NCBI RefSeq assembly: GCF_003363015.1
Contig: NZ_QRAP01000001.1
Coordinates: 853,162 to 917,161, forward strand
From: Enterobacillus tribolii
Lineage (GTDB): Bacteria; Pseudomonadota; Gammaproteobacteria; Enterobacterales; Enterobacteriaceae
DNA length: 64,000 nucleotides
Direction of reading: 5' to 3'
This document shows positions 18,553-27,189 of this stretch, piece after piece. The notes under the pieces were generated by a model. The model made no database searches and had not been told where the DNA came from. It was given only the letters and a program-made list of their open reading frames with translations. Numbering within the stretch: position 1 is the first letter of the stretch; each line of letters starts with the position of its first letter. The position numbers were made by a program, and so were the translations under genes.

Positions 18553-19806
18553 ATGGGAAATACACGAAACCGCAGAGTCGTCGTCACCGGCTACGGCGCG
18601 GTAACGCCGCTGGGCCACGGTGCGCAAGCCAGCTGGGAAGCCATTATGGATAACCGCGTCGGTTACCGGCCGGTTGATAAAACACAGGCAGGGATCGTCT
18701 CCGGCATTTATGGCCTGATCGACACGCCTGCAAACGTCAGATTTTTACCCGCAGCCATCCGCCGCCGTTTGCCCCGGTTCGCCGCTTTCGCGCTCGCAAG
18801 CGCTAAAGAAGCCATTGATATGGCATTCGGTCAACACACCATCGGCGAATATTATGATCCACTGACCTGCGGCGCCATTATCGGCACCGGTTGGGGAGGA
18901 TTGGATGAGGCCATCGACAGCTACGACCTCTACCGCGAAAAGCAGATGGGGTCGCCTTTCGGCTGTTTTCTCTCCATGCATAACGTCGCGACCGCGGCAT
19001 GCAGCCAATTCTGGGGGCTGCGGGGCTATCAGAACACCCCAATCGCCGCCTGCGCAACGGGCAGCATTGCCATCGGCGACGCCTGTGAAATTATTCGCAG
19101 CGGCCGGGCCGCCATGATGTTGGCCGGCGGCGCTGAATCGCTGCTGCGCGATAATTCAGTCTGGAATATTGACGTCCTGCGCGCGCTGACACAGGAACAG
19201 CATGACGTAACGCGCGCCTGCTGCCCGTTCAGCCTCGATCGTAACGGATTCGTTCTCTCGGAGGGGGCGGCAGTTTTATGCCTTGAGGAGCGGGAATCGG
19301 CCCTTGCGCGCGGCGCCGTCATACTCGGCGAGATAACGGGTTACGGCAACTATTCCGACGCCAGCGACTTTACCGCGCCCGCCGCCGATAAAATCGCCCG
19401 GGTAGAAACCATACGACAGGCGCTCGCGCAGGCAAACTTGCATGCTGAGCAATTGGACTACATTAACGCGCACGGCACCTCAACGCCGCTCAACGATCTG
19501 AATGAAACCGAGGCGCTGAAAATGGCGCTCGGCGACACAGCGTATACGATCCCGGTCTCCAGCACGAAGTCCTGGTCCGGGCATCTGATCGCCGCCGCCG
19601 GCAGCTTTGAAACCATCATTTGCCTGAAAGCGCTGGAACATCAGATTATGCCCGCCACGGCGCATCTTAAGCATGCGGACCCGCAGTGCGATCTGGACTA
19701 TATCGCCGAAGGCCATCGCCAAGGAAAAATCTCGCACACGCTGAACGTCAGCTTCGGGTTTGGCGGAGCCAACGCCGCGCTGATTATTTCACGGGGGGCG
19801 GCATGA
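18553..19806 (+). CDS. FabF-like beta-ketoacyl-ACP synthase
   Basis: Encodes 417 residues of the KAS I/II thiolase fold. The Cys-His-His triad is intact: C167 in AACATGS, H307 in NAHGTSTPLND, and H344 in TKSWSGHL, preceded by the conserved Lys. It condenses an acyl primer with malonyl-ACP. It is much diverged from housekeeping FabF/FabB and lies in an export/peptide operon, so it probably builds a special acyl chain on the ACP encoded two genes on. ATG 18553 is chosen because AGAGGA lies upstream and the family N-terminus (RRVVVTGYGAVTPLG) follows. It starts 34 bases after the outer-membrane gene and overlaps the dehydratase by 4 bases. Confidence 0.93.
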   Translation: MGNTRNRRVVVTGYGAVTPLGHGAQASWEAIMDNRVGYRPVDKTQAGIVSGIYGLIDTPANVRFLPAAIRRRLPRFAAFALASAKEAIDMAFGQHTIGEYYDPLTCGAIIGTGWGGLDEAIDSYDLYREKQMGSPFGCFLSMHNVATAACSQFWGLRGYQNTPIAACATGSIAIGDACEIIRSGRAAMMLAGGAESLLRDNSVWNIDVLRALTQEQHDVTRACCPFSLDRNGFVLSEGAAVLCLEERESALARGAVILGEITGYGNYSDASDFTAPAADKIARVETIRQALAQANLHAEQLDYINAHGTSTPLNDLNETEALKMALGDTAYTIPVSSTKSWSGHLIAAAGSFETIICLKALEHQIMPATAHLKHADPQCDLDYIAEGHRQGKISHTLNVSFGFGGANAALIISRGAA

Positions 19807-20600
19807 TAGTGCGCTACGGCCCGCAAGACGCGCAGCGGTGGGCAACCTTTTCCGGCGACTTCAACCCGATTCATTTTGATCTCGCCGCCGCACATCACAT
19901 CGGCCTGCCGTCGCGTGCCGTACACGGCATGCGCGCCATGCTGGACCTTAAGCAGCACATCAGCAAAACGTATCTTCAGCACACGGAAGAAAACGCGCCG
20001 TCGCTGCACTTTTCGGCACGGCTGAAAGCACCACTCTACGAAAGCCATGATTATCATTTGACGAGCGACAACCGGCAGCCGCAACGCATACGGTCAGTCA
20101 TCCGGGACGCAGAAAGCACGGTAAACAGCATAGAAGCCACGCTCAGGCCCGCGCCGCTCCCGCATTACGCCATCTCGTCACCTGAGCAGACATTCGATCC
20201 TGGCGCTCGGGAAGCGGCATTCAATGACGCCACGGCTGATTCATCCGAAAAGCTCGCCGGTTGGTTGCTGCCAGACGCATCGCTCTTTTGCTGCATCCTT
20301 GAAGCGCCGCAAACCATGCAGGTGGTAAACGACGTACTTCCGGACCTTGGCGCCCGCTGCCTGGCGGAAGTCTTCCCGGTACTCCCCATGGTGCAGACGC
20401 ACCACGATGTTTATTTTTCATCAACGCTGTTGTCCCCTCAATCCGCCGGAGCCATGCCGCTGCGCTGGCACGTCATTCCCACCATTCTGATGGGAAACCG
20501 GAACGAGGGATTTATTTTCAGAATGGGCGCTCAGGGCAGCTTGTCGCACCGGGAACACATCACGGTGCTGATCACGCTGAAAACCTGGCCGCTGCTATAA
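19803..20600 (+). CDS. MaoC-like (R)-hydratase/dehydratase
   Basis: Encodes 265 residues. The N-terminal hot-dog domain carries the hydratase 2 motif FSGDFNPIHFD with catalytic D19 and H24, followed by GLPSRAVHGM. Length and a second beta-rich segment toward the C-terminus (about 180-265) suggest a double hot-dog, the second half lacking a visible catalytic motif. It should interconvert 3-hydroxyacyl and 2-enoyl thioesters, giving the dehydration step of the small fatty-acid pathway here. Start ATG 19803 overlaps the ketosynthase stop (ATGA). Specificity unknown. Confidence 0.78.
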   Translation: MIVRYGPQDAQRWATFSGDFNPIHFDLAAAHHIGLPSRAVHGMRAMLDLKQHISKTYLQHTEENAPSLHFSARLKAPLYESHDYHLTSDNRQPQRIRSVIRDAESTVNSIEATLRPAPLPHYAISSPEQTFDPGAREAAFNDATADSSEKLAGWLLPDASLFCCILEAPQTMQVVNDVLPDLGARCLAEVFPVLPMVQTHHDVYFSSTLLSPQSAGAMPLRWHVIPTILMGNRNEGFIFRMGAQGSLSHREHITVLITLKTWPLL

Positions 20601-20619
20601 AACGACGAAGGACTGAACC

Positions 20620-20874
20620 ATGAACGATATAAATACGCTGTTGAACAACTTGACCACGCTGATCTGTGACGCCAAAGATCTTGACCCCGAGACGTTTAAT
20701 CCGGACGCGCCTTTGGTTAATTACCAGTTGGACAGTATTGATTACGTTGAACTGATGATCGTAATTAAGCGCGATTATCAGTTCGAACTGAGCGCAGACA
20801 TCTTTATTAATAATCCAATGATTACCGCTCGCGAACTTTGCCAGCAGTTATTAGAAGGTAAACAGGGAAAATGA
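20620..20874 (+). CDS. Acyl carrier protein
   Basis: Encodes 84 residues, acidic and helical. The phosphopantetheine site is S39 in LDSIDYVELM, where housekeeping AcpP has DSLDTVELVM. It carries growing acyl chains as thioesters for the ketosynthase, dehydratase and ketoreductase encoded on both sides. No phosphopantetheinyl transferase is encoded in the block, so it must use a host enzyme. It has its own AAGGACTG site, 19 bases after the dehydratase, and overlaps the reductase by 4 bases. Confidence 0.93.
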   Translation: MNDINTLLNNLTTLICDAKDLDPETFNPDAPLVNYQLDSIDYVELMIVIKRDYQFELSADIFINNPMITARELCQQLLEGKQGK

Positions 20875-21590
20875 GCAGGAAATGGGTCCTCGTCACCGGC
20901 GGTAGCCGGGGGATCGGCGCAGAGCTTGTCCGTTGCCTGTCCCGGCAATATGACATCGTATTCACCTGGCTGAATAACGGGCAGGAGGAAACTCAATTCA
21001 CCGGTACGGACTGGATCAAAAGCATTCAATGTGATGGCAGGAGTGAGCAACAGGTTGTGGCAACGGCAGAACAGCTTTTGCGGGAACACGGCTCGCCTTA
21101 CGCTATCGTGCATAATTCCGGCATTTGCCGCGACAGCCTGCATATTCATCAGTCAAGCGACAGCTGGCAGCAGGTAATGGATAGCAACCTGAATACCGTG
21201 CTTTACTGGAACCGGATATTGCTGCCGGCAATGATGCTACAGGGAGAAGGAGCGCTGCTATTAATGTCTTCGGTCAGCGGTATAAAAGGAAATCCGGGGC
21301 AGTCGGCCTACGCGGCCAGTAAGGCGGCACTGATCGGCATGGGGCATTCCCTGGCCCTGGAATTAGGCCGGTTCGGCATTACCGTTAATTGCCTGCTGCC
21401 TGGTTTTATCGAAACGGATATGACAGCGGCCCTGCCCGGCCCCCGTAAAGAAGCTCTGCGTAAAAGCATTCCGCTGCGCCGTTTTGGTACGGCACAGGAA
21501 GTCGCACAGACTGCTGCATTCCTTCTCAGTGAGCCGGCACGTTATATTACCGCACAGTCGATTATTATTGATGGCGGAATGACGGCCTGA
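20871..21590 (+). CDS. FabG-like 3-oxoacyl-ACP reductase
   Basis: Encodes 239 residues of the short-chain dehydrogenase/reductase family. NADPH-binding motif TGGSRGIG is at residues 8-15. The catalytic set is S134 (in LMSSVSGIKGNPGQ), Y147 and K151 (YAASK). The C-terminus has the FabG-like PGFIETDMT and LSEPARYITAQSIIIDGGM. It reduces the beta-keto group of the acyl-ACP. Last gene of the operon; a hairpin follows. No enoyl reductase gene is present. Confidence 0.92.
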   Translation: MSRKWVLVTGGSRGIGAELVRCLSRQYDIVFTWLNNGQEETQFTGTDWIKSIQCDGRSEQQVVATAEQLLREHGSPYAIVHNSGICRDSLHIHQSSDSWQQVMDSNLNTVLYWNRILLPAMMLQGEGALLLMSSVSGIKGNPGQSAYAASKAALIGMGHSLALELGRFGITVNCLLPGFIETDMTAALPGPRKEALRKSIPLRRFGTAQEVAQTAAFLLSEPARYITAQSIIIDGGMTA

Positions 21591-21599
21591 TATCACATC

Positions 21600-21632
21600 G
21601 CCACAGGGCATTCGGATGCTGCGCCCTGTGGC
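21600..21632. terminator. Hairpin closing the accessory operon
   Basis: Perfect 10-bp stem, arms 21600-21609 (gccacagggc) and 21623-21632 (gccctgtggc), between two convergent genes. The U-run is poor, so termination efficiency is uncertain. Confidence 0.6.
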
Positions 21633-21638
21633 CAATTC

Positions 21639-21860
21639 TCATTGCGCCGGTGTAGCGGCGGCCTCAGCCCGGGGACGATAAATATCACGATAATGCGTTA
21701 ATCGCTCCAGAAAGTACGGGCGGTACTGAGGTGGAATCTTATTCGTAATGACTTCCACATCGATCTCTTTCTTAAGCACCTCCACGTAGGCAACGGTGGA
21801 TGCGGCCAGATCAACGTGATCCTCACTGTATTGGAGAATTAATTGTTCATAATCAACCAT
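21639..21860 (-). CDS. Hypothetical small protein
   Basis: Encodes 73 residues that I do not recognise. Mostly helical with the charged pattern DLAASTVAYVEVLKKEIDVE, then PPQYRPYFLERLTHYRDIYR and an Ala/Pro tail. ATG 21860 has AAGGAGGGAAA directly upstream, a near-perfect ribosome site, which argues strongly that it is expressed. No signal peptide or membrane segment. It is convergent with the accessory operon and may be unrelated to it. Confidence 0.65.
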   Translation of the reverse strand: MVDYEQLILQYSEDHVDLAASTVAYVEVLKKEIDVEVITNKIPPQYRPYFLERLTHYRDIYRPRAEAAATPAQ

Positions 21861-22472
21861 TTTCCCTCCTTGCTGCAAATTATTGCTATCTGAGAATAAC
21901 GGATGTCATAAATTATCAATGGGTCATGTGTGCTATTTTTCAGAGAATGCTTAAGATTCGTGAGAGGGAACAAAGAATGCTTCTTCCCCCTCTTTTTGGG
22001 AAGAAACTAAAAGCCAGAATGAATGCTGGCGTATATTAAATAATTACACAGAGAATAGTTAGCCTTGTAATGCATATAATTCATTGTAATTGTTAAACAA
22101 TATTAGCTAACACACAGAGAGAACAGAAACAGGATTGGCCTGTGACTTCGCTCACTGAGGAAGGCCATATTTCATCGCATCGCTGGCAGTGTAAGCCAGC
22201 AAACTGTATTCCTCCCTCATCATTTGGCTATCTGGCCGCCCTATACCTATATATGAATAGTATTAAGCATTCTGACTATGCGCCTATTGAATAAAATATC
22301 GACGATGTATCCTGCTTAAACGCCATACTCACTCTTGCCAAAACGCTGAAGCACAGAATAGTAATTTGTTACTCCCTTTTCATGTATGAAATACTATCTA
22401 AAGAACATAAAAAGCAAAGAAATATGCCCTATGCTAAACTGACAGCACAAACACCAACGGTATCAGCGTGAA
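21861..22472. other. Non-coding AT-rich stretch with nested hairpins
   Basis: About 610 bases with no credible gene. Between 22137 and 22200 it holds two consecutive stem-loops: outer arms ggcct (22137-22141) and aggcc (22162-22166) enclosing gtga/tcac (22142-22145 with 22152-22155), then gctggc (22182-22187) with gccagc (22195-22200). This could be a small RNA, a 5' leader of the next gene, or a decayed mobile remnant. A short basic open frame ending near 22039 looks non-functional. Confidence 0.4.
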
Positions 22473-23567
22473 ATGACTTTTGTGGCTAAGAAATTTTTTA
22501 AGAAATTAACTGTACTGAACGATTTTATCAAACAGCATGGTAATGACCTCAGACATAAGATCCTGCTCCTTTCCGTTAAGAAACTGATGGCATCCAAACC
22601 CGCTCTGCGGGATATAAGCACAATCGCGATAATCATGCCGACAAAAGGAATTGGCGATGGCATCATTTTTTCCGGGCTGTACAAATACTTTAGCACGTTA
22701 GGGAAAAAGGTGTTTATTGTATGTTCAGAAAGGACGGCCTTTTTTTATGCAAAATCCCCCTACGTTTCTGGTGTTGTTACATACTCGGATGACATAAGCA
22801 GGAAAACGATAAAACAAATAACGGCAGAGAGAATCGACCTGGCGATAGACATGTATGGCGATGATCTGAGAACCCCGCAGAGAATTAGAACACTGTATGC
22901 GCTCATGCCTGAATATTCCGTTGCATTTAATGGCAACGGCATCAGCAGAGGATGTTTTTCACACACTATTGATTATAAAAAGCTTGATACACATTTAACT
23001 GACAGGGCTAATGCACTGTTTGATTTTTTAGGAAGTCCTAAAGAATCAATAAACTACACGCTTCCCCTGTCAGGCAGCAATGATGACGCTGCTCTGAATT
23101 TTCTGCAGCACGTAAAAGGAAAGAAAATCTGCTTCTCTCCGTTTGCTTCAAATTTCAACCGCAGCCTGTCGGCCGGAATGGCGACAGAAATTGCACAGAA
23201 ACTCGCTGAGGCAGGCACCTCAGTAATCCTCATGGGCAGCGCAGAACAACTGCGTGAGATCAACGTCGAAAACAGCAAAGTGGTCAAACTGCCGGAAATG
23301 ACGTTCTTTGATGCTTGCGCAGTCATTAAGGCATGTGACTTATTGCTCTCCGTGGATACCGCCTTTGTCCATGTTGGTAACGCCTTAAATAAGCCGTCTG
23401 TCACCCTGTATAACATGGAGATGTGGGACGATTTTACGATTAATATCGTTTTCGGGCCAAACTATGCTGATGCAACCAAAATAATTTCCGAAAGCTATCT
23501 CGTCCGGGACATCAATACAGAAGAGATCGTGAGTTCCGTGACCACCCGTCTTGCCGCTATGGAATAA
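22473..23567 (+). CDS. Glycosyltransferase family 9 (heptosyltransferase-like) protein
   Basis: Encodes 364 residues. The second half has the family 9 signature pattern: KKICFSPFASNFNRSLSAGM for the nucleotide-sugar domain start, then VILMGSAEQLREI, and LLSVDTAFVHVGNALNKPSVTLY, which matches the D-T-A/G-x-x-H-x-A/G core of ADP-heptose transferases. The first half has PTKGIGDGIIFSGLYKYFSTLG, typical of the acceptor domain. It may add a sugar to LPS or another cell-surface glycan. It is alone, AT-richer than its neighbours, and lacks a strong ribosome site at ATG 22473, so the true start could be downstream. It looks like acquired DNA. Substrate unknown. Confidence 0.72.
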   Translation: MTFVAKKFFKKLTVLNDFIKQHGNDLRHKILLLSVKKLMASKPALRDISTIAIIMPTKGIGDGIIFSGLYKYFSTLGKKVFIVCSERTAFFYAKSPYVSGVVTYSDDISRKTIKQITAERIDLAIDMYGDDLRTPQRIRTLYALMPEYSVAFNGNGISRGCFSHTIDYKKLDTHLTDRANALFDFLGSPKESINYTLPLSGSNDDAALNFLQHVKGKKICFSPFASNFNRSLSAGMATEIAQKLAEAGTSVILMGSAEQLREINVENSKVVKLPEMTFFDACAVIKACDLLLSVDTAFVHVGNALNKPSVTLYNMEMWDDFTINIVFGPNYADATKIISESYLVRDINTEEIVSSVTTRLAAME

Positions 23568-23659
23568 GATAAGAATAATTGTGATGTGCCGTGTGCGCAC
23601 ATCACAACTTATACATATGCATATCCGTTAAGGTGCAAGAAATATTGCTCCGGGCTGAG

Positions 23660-24100
23660 TTACCACTGCGGCTTATTCAAAATATGGTCTTCCCAATCCA
23701 TCACCTCACTTTCACGCACCGCCATAAAACGCACGGAAATACGCTGAGCATGCATTTTGGATTTAGACCCGCTAACCAGCGGATGCCATTCTGCCAGCGG
23801 CTTCCCTTCCAGGATCAACCGATAAGCGCAGGTCTGCGGCAGCCACTCGAAGGTGGTCATGTTTTCACGGGTGAGTTTGATGCAGTCCGGTTCATAGTCG
23901 AAGCGCCGCTCGTAGTTACGGCAGTCGCAGGTTTTGATGTTCAGCTGGTTGCAGGCCACGTTGGTGAAGTAGATTTCGTCCGTCTCTGCATCCATCAGCT
24001 TATGCAGGCAGCACTGGCCGCATCCGTCGCATAACGACTCCCATTCCTGATCGCTCATTTCATCCAGGGTTTTCTGCTGCCAGAAAGGTGTCGTATTCAT
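23660..24100 (-). CDS. ycgN: YcgN family protein (UPF0260)
   Basis: Encodes 146 residues aligned throughout with E. coli YcgN. The cysteine-rich motif [15 protein letters not shown] near residues 23-37 and the later [10 protein letters not shown] suggest a metal or iron-sulfur site, as in the wider YkgJ/CxxCxxCC family. Function is not established. It precedes no obvious partner; ycgM lies upstream on the same strand, as in E. coli. Confidence 0.93.
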   Translation of the reverse strand: MNTTPFWQQKTLDEMSDQEWESLCDGCGQCCLHKLMDAETDEIYFTNVACNQLNIKTCDCRNYERRFDYEPDCIKLTRENMTTFEWLPQTCAYRLILEGKPLAEWHPLVSGSKSKMHAQRISVRFMAVRESEVMDWEDHILNKPQW

Positions 24101-24216
24101 CAGAGGTTACCTAAAGCCGGTGGGCGGGCCTGACTATATAGACGTTTTGGCGGCAGGATGCAAGTTTCTGTCCTTACCGGGCGCCATCGCCGCAGTAAGG
24201 ACAAACACATCCTGCG

Positions 24217-24873
24217 TCAGATAACGCGGGTGGAAAGCGCGTTGGCATTAACGGAAACGGTCAGCATATCGCCGGAAACCAGCGGACCAACGCCCTGCGG
24301 CGTTCCGGTCAGAATGATGTCGCCGGCACGCAGGGTAAAGAAACGGCTCATGTAGCTGATCAACGGTACGATCTGGGTAATCATGTCGCGGGTGTTGCCC
24401 TGCTGGCGCAGTTCGCCATTGACGCTCAGGCTGATGTCCGCATTCTGCGCATCGCCAAATTCGGCTTCCGGAATAAAGCCGGAAATCGGACAGGAACCGT
24501 CAAACGCTTTCGCTTTTTCCCACGGCTGCCCCGCCTTTTTGCAGGCGCCCTGGATGTCACGCAGCGTCAGATCCAGAGCGACGCCAAACCCGGCAATGGC
24601 GCGCGCCACGCGATCTTCGCTGGCCTGCTTCAGCGGCGTGCCGATCAACACGGCTAACTCAACCTCGTGATGCACCGACCCCAGCCCTTTCGGAATGGCG
24701 ACAGGCTGACGGAGATCGCAAAGCGCGGTTTCCGGCTTGATGAACAATACGGGTTCCGGTGCCTGGCTTCCGCCCATTTCACGAATGTGCTCGCTGTAGT
24801 TGCTGCCGACGCAAACGACTTTACTGACAGGAAGTTCAAGTAAAGTGCCCTGCCAGTCACGATGTTGATACAT
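24217..24873 (-). CDS. ycgM: FAH-family hydrolase/tautomerase YcgM
   Basis: Encodes 218 residues aligned with E. coli YcgM and the human FAHD1 group. Metal-dependent enzyme of the fumarylacetoacetate hydrolase fold; relatives act on acylpyruvates or oxaloacetate (hydrolysis, decarboxylation or tautomerisation). The metal-binding acidic residues are in HHEVELAVLIG, and the conserved KAFDGSCPISGFIP and TGTPQGVGPL blocks are intact. Start MYQHRDWQG at 24873 matches the family; longer in-frame starts exist up to 24918. Cytoplasmic. Confidence 0.93.
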   Translation of the reverse strand: MYQHRDWQGTLLELPVSKVVCVGSNYSEHIREMGGSQAPEPVLFIKPETALCDLRQPVAIPKGLGSVHHEVELAVLIGTPLKQASEDRVARAIAGFGVALDLTLRDIQGACKKAGQPWEKAKAFDGSCPISGFIPEAEFGDAQNADISLSVNGELRQQGNTRDMITQIVPLISYMSRFFTLRAGDIILTGTPQGVGPLVSGDMLTVSVNANALSTRVI

Positions 24874-24923
24874 ATGATGTCTCCTTCCGTCCGCCCGAAC
24901 AACGGCGGCTCTGTTCATTAAAT

Positions 24924-25940
24924 TCAGCGGGCAAGCCCGTCAGCCATCATGCCAACACTGATGGCGAAATAATATGAGCGGTTCCAGTGCATCAGCACCC
25001 TGAAGTTATCGTATACCATAAACGCCCGCCCCTGCGCGTCGTCCGGCAAAATGATCCACGCCCGCGCCTGTCCGGGTGGTACGGCCTGCGCGTCAGCCAA
25101 CGTCACGCCGCGTCGCAGCCATGTTTCCGCATCCGCGCTCTGATCGTCGCGCAAACCGGCCAGCCGTTCATCGAACCCCGCCGGCAGACGAACCTCCTGC
25201 CCCCAGCGCTCACCGTTGCGCCAGCCTTCTGAAGCAAGGTAGTTTGCCGTGGAAGCGAAAACGTCGTTAACATTATTCCAGATGTCGATCCGCCCGTCTT
25301 CGTCGCCGTCCGCGCCATATTTGAGGAATGAGGCCGGCATGAACTGATTCTGCCCCATCGCACCGGCCCACGAGCCTTTCATCTGCTCGCGCCCGATGTG
25401 CCCGTCCTGCAGAATTTTCAGCGCAGCCATAAGCTGCCCGGTGAAGAACGCCTCGCGGCGGCCTTCAAACGCCAGCGTCGCCAGCGCGGAAATAACGTCT
25501 TCCTTCCCCGGCATCCGGCCGTAATAGCTCTCCAGCCCCCACAGCGTAACGATATACTGCGGCGGTACGCCATACTTCATACTGAGGGCGTTCAGCTTCG
25601 CCCGGTGCTGCTCTAACAAGACTCTGCCCCGTTCCAGCTTCTTCGCACTCAGCACCCGGGTCAGATAGTCGTCCAGCGTCAGCTTCTTTTCCGGTTGGTT
25701 TTTATCCTGGCTCACCACCCGTCCGACGAAATGAACGTCGGCAAAAGCGATGTCCACGGTACGCTGGCTGATGCCCTGCGCCAGCGCCTGCTGTTTCAGC
25801 CGCTCAACGTAAGCGGTAAACAGCGCGGGATCGCCTTGCTCCGCCGCGGCAACCTTCTCCTGAGGCCCGGCGGCAACAGCGGGCAATACCACGGCCCACA
25901 GGCACCCGGCCACCACCATGGCGGCATATGTGCGTTTCAT
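24924..25940 (-). CDS. MltB-type lytic murein transglycosylase
   Basis: Encodes 338 residues. Cleaves the glycan backbone of peptidoglycan with 1,6-anhydro ring formation. The catalytic acid is E137 in TLWGLESYYGR; other family blocks are GAMGQNQFMPASFLKYGAD and WNNVNDVFASTANYL. The N-terminus has a signal sequence: an Ala-x-Ala site near residue 24 (PAVAAG) suggests a soluble periplasmic form, but VAGC at 10-13 could be a lipobox. Start MKRTYAA at 25940. It is inserted between ycgM and ycgL, which are closer in E. coli. A C-terminal peptidoglycan-binding domain seen in some relatives is absent. Confidence 0.9.
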   Translation of the reverse strand: MKRTYAAMVVAGCLWAVVLPAVAAGPQEKVAAAEQGDPALFTAYVERLKQQALAQGISQRTVDIAFADVHFVGRVVSQDKNQPEKKLTLDDYLTRVLSAKKLERGRVLLEQHRAKLNALSMKYGVPPQYIVTLWGLESYYGRMPGKEDVISALATLAFEGRREAFFTGQLMAALKILQDGHIGREQMKGSWAGAMGQNQFMPASFLKYGADGDEDGRIDIWNNVNDVFASTANYLASEGWRNGERWGQEVRLPAGFDERLAGLRDDQSADAETWLRRGVTLADAQAVPPGQARAWIILPDDAQGRAFMVYDNFRVLMHWNRSYYFAISVGMMADGLAR

Positions 25941-26071
25941 CCTGCAATTCCCCAAAATCCATTGTTTTCAATCCGCCGCAGCGCGACGAACCGTACCATC
26001 TTCCATGTCTCGATGCATATTGCTGATACATTCATTGCAAATGCGTGACAAATATCACAATTTGCCACGTA

Positions 26072-26350
26072 TCAGAGAGAAGACTTCGTTTGCCCGATAT
26101 GCATCTTTAACAAGTCTTCCGGCGGCGGGGGTAACTGCAAATAATAACCCTGCTCGTTAATTGCGTTTTTTACTTTTTCAATATCCGCCGAAGCCAGTTT
26201 CTTTTTCCCGTCCAGCGACAAAATCATTGCCAACTGAGGTTTGCCGAAGCTTTTCAGTAATTCCTCCGGCACCCGGGAAAAGTCATCCTTCTTTTCGACA
26301 TAAAGATAGGTTTGGTCACGTTTGGGGCTTCTATAGATCACACAAAGCAT
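26072..26350 (-). CDS. ycgL: YcgL domain protein
   Basis: Encodes 92 residues from the ATG at 26350 ([20 protein letters not shown]). The whole length matches YcgL, a small alpha/beta domain of unknown function. The conserved ends [12 protein letters not shown] and [11 protein letters not shown] are present. An in-frame ATG at 26377 would add nine residues (MPELIRVEK); both starts have poor ribosome sites, and GTGGA before 26350 tips the choice. Divergent from minC. Confidence 0.9.
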   Translation of the reverse strand: MLCVIYRSPKRDQTYLYVEKKDDFSRVPEELLKSFGKPQLAMILSLDGKKKLASADIEKVKNAINEQGYYLQLPPPPEDLLKMHIGQTKSSL

Positions 26351-26487
26351 TTTTTCCACTCTAATTAATTCCGGCATCGACTTGCCTAGATATAAAGGGG
26401 ACTATAACATGCTTAATGTACATCGGAATATCGACCGCTGAAGGATATTCCGGGGATTTAAAAGTTGCTGAAACCGAGTCAGGACAG

Positions 26488-27165
26488 ATGTCACAATCGC
26501 CAATTGAGCTAAAAGGCAGCAGTTTTACCCTTTCGGTTGTTCATTTGCATAATTCACAACCCGAGGTCATACGACAGGCGCTGATAGAAAAAGTGGAGCA
26601 GGCTCCGGCTTTTCTGAAAAACGCCCCTGTCGTCGTTAACGTGTCAGGCCTCTCTGCCGAGGCTGAGTGGCATCAGTTGCAGCAGGCGATCACCGACGCC
26701 GGGCTGCATGTTATCGGAGTCAGCGGTTGCAGCGATGAAACCCAGAAGCGCGACGTCGTTCGTGCCGGACTGCCGCTGCTCAACGAGGGGAAAGGCGCGA
26801 AGCGAACCCCGCCGCCGCCGCAACCCGCGCCGCCGCCTAAAACCCGCATCATCGGTACGCCGGTTCGCTCCGGGCAGCAAATTTATGCCCGCGACTGCGA
26901 TCTGATCGTCACCAGCAGCGTGAGCGCGGGCGCCGAGTTGATTGCTGACGGCAACATCCATATTTACGGCACCATGCGCGGGCGCGCGCTGGCCGGCGCA
27001 GGCGGCGATACGGGCAGCCAGATTTTTTGCACCAGCCTGGGTGCGGAGCTGGTCTCCATTGCCGGCCAATACTGGCTGAGCGACCAGATCCCTGAGAATT
27101 TTTTCGGGCACCCCGCCAGGCTCAGCCTGCGCGACAATGCCTTAACCATTCAATCTTTATACTAG
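26488..27165 (+). CDS. minC: Septum site-determining protein MinC
   Basis: Encodes 225 residues. Inhibits FtsZ ring assembly near the poles. The N-terminal domain (about 1-105, starting [17 protein letters not shown]) blocks FtsZ; a Pro-rich linker (about 118-130) joins it to the C-terminal right-handed beta-helix ([20 protein letters not shown] onward) that dimerises and binds MinD. ATG 26488 fits the family; an upstream in-frame start at 26416 would add 24 unmatched residues. First gene of minCDE. Confidence 0.95.
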   Translation: MSQSPIELKGSSFTLSVVHLHNSQPEVIRQALIEKVEQAPAFLKNAPVVVNVSGLSAEAEWHQLQQAITDAGLHVIGVSGCSDETQKRDVVRAGLPLLNEGKGAKRTPPPPQPAPPPKTRIIGTPVRSGQQIYARDCDLIVTSSVSAGAELIADGNIHIYGTMRGRALAGAGGDTGSQIFCTSLGAELVSIAGQYWLSDQIPENFFGHPARLSLRDNALTIQSLY

Positions 27166-27189
27166 GCCCTTCGACAAGGAATCCATTTC

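Noticed and set aside
10010-21590. Reading the cluster as an aryl-polyene or siderophore-microcin locus
   Set aside because: Aryl-polyene loci need an ammonia-lyase or ligase and several ketosynthases, and siderophore microcins need glycosyltransferase/esterase genes of the mchS/mceIJ type. None is in the block.
21800-22039. Basic open frame ending in LFGKKLKARMNAGVY
   Set aside because: It overlaps the small - strand gene, lacks a ribosome site, and its sequence is low in support; possibly a decayed remnant.
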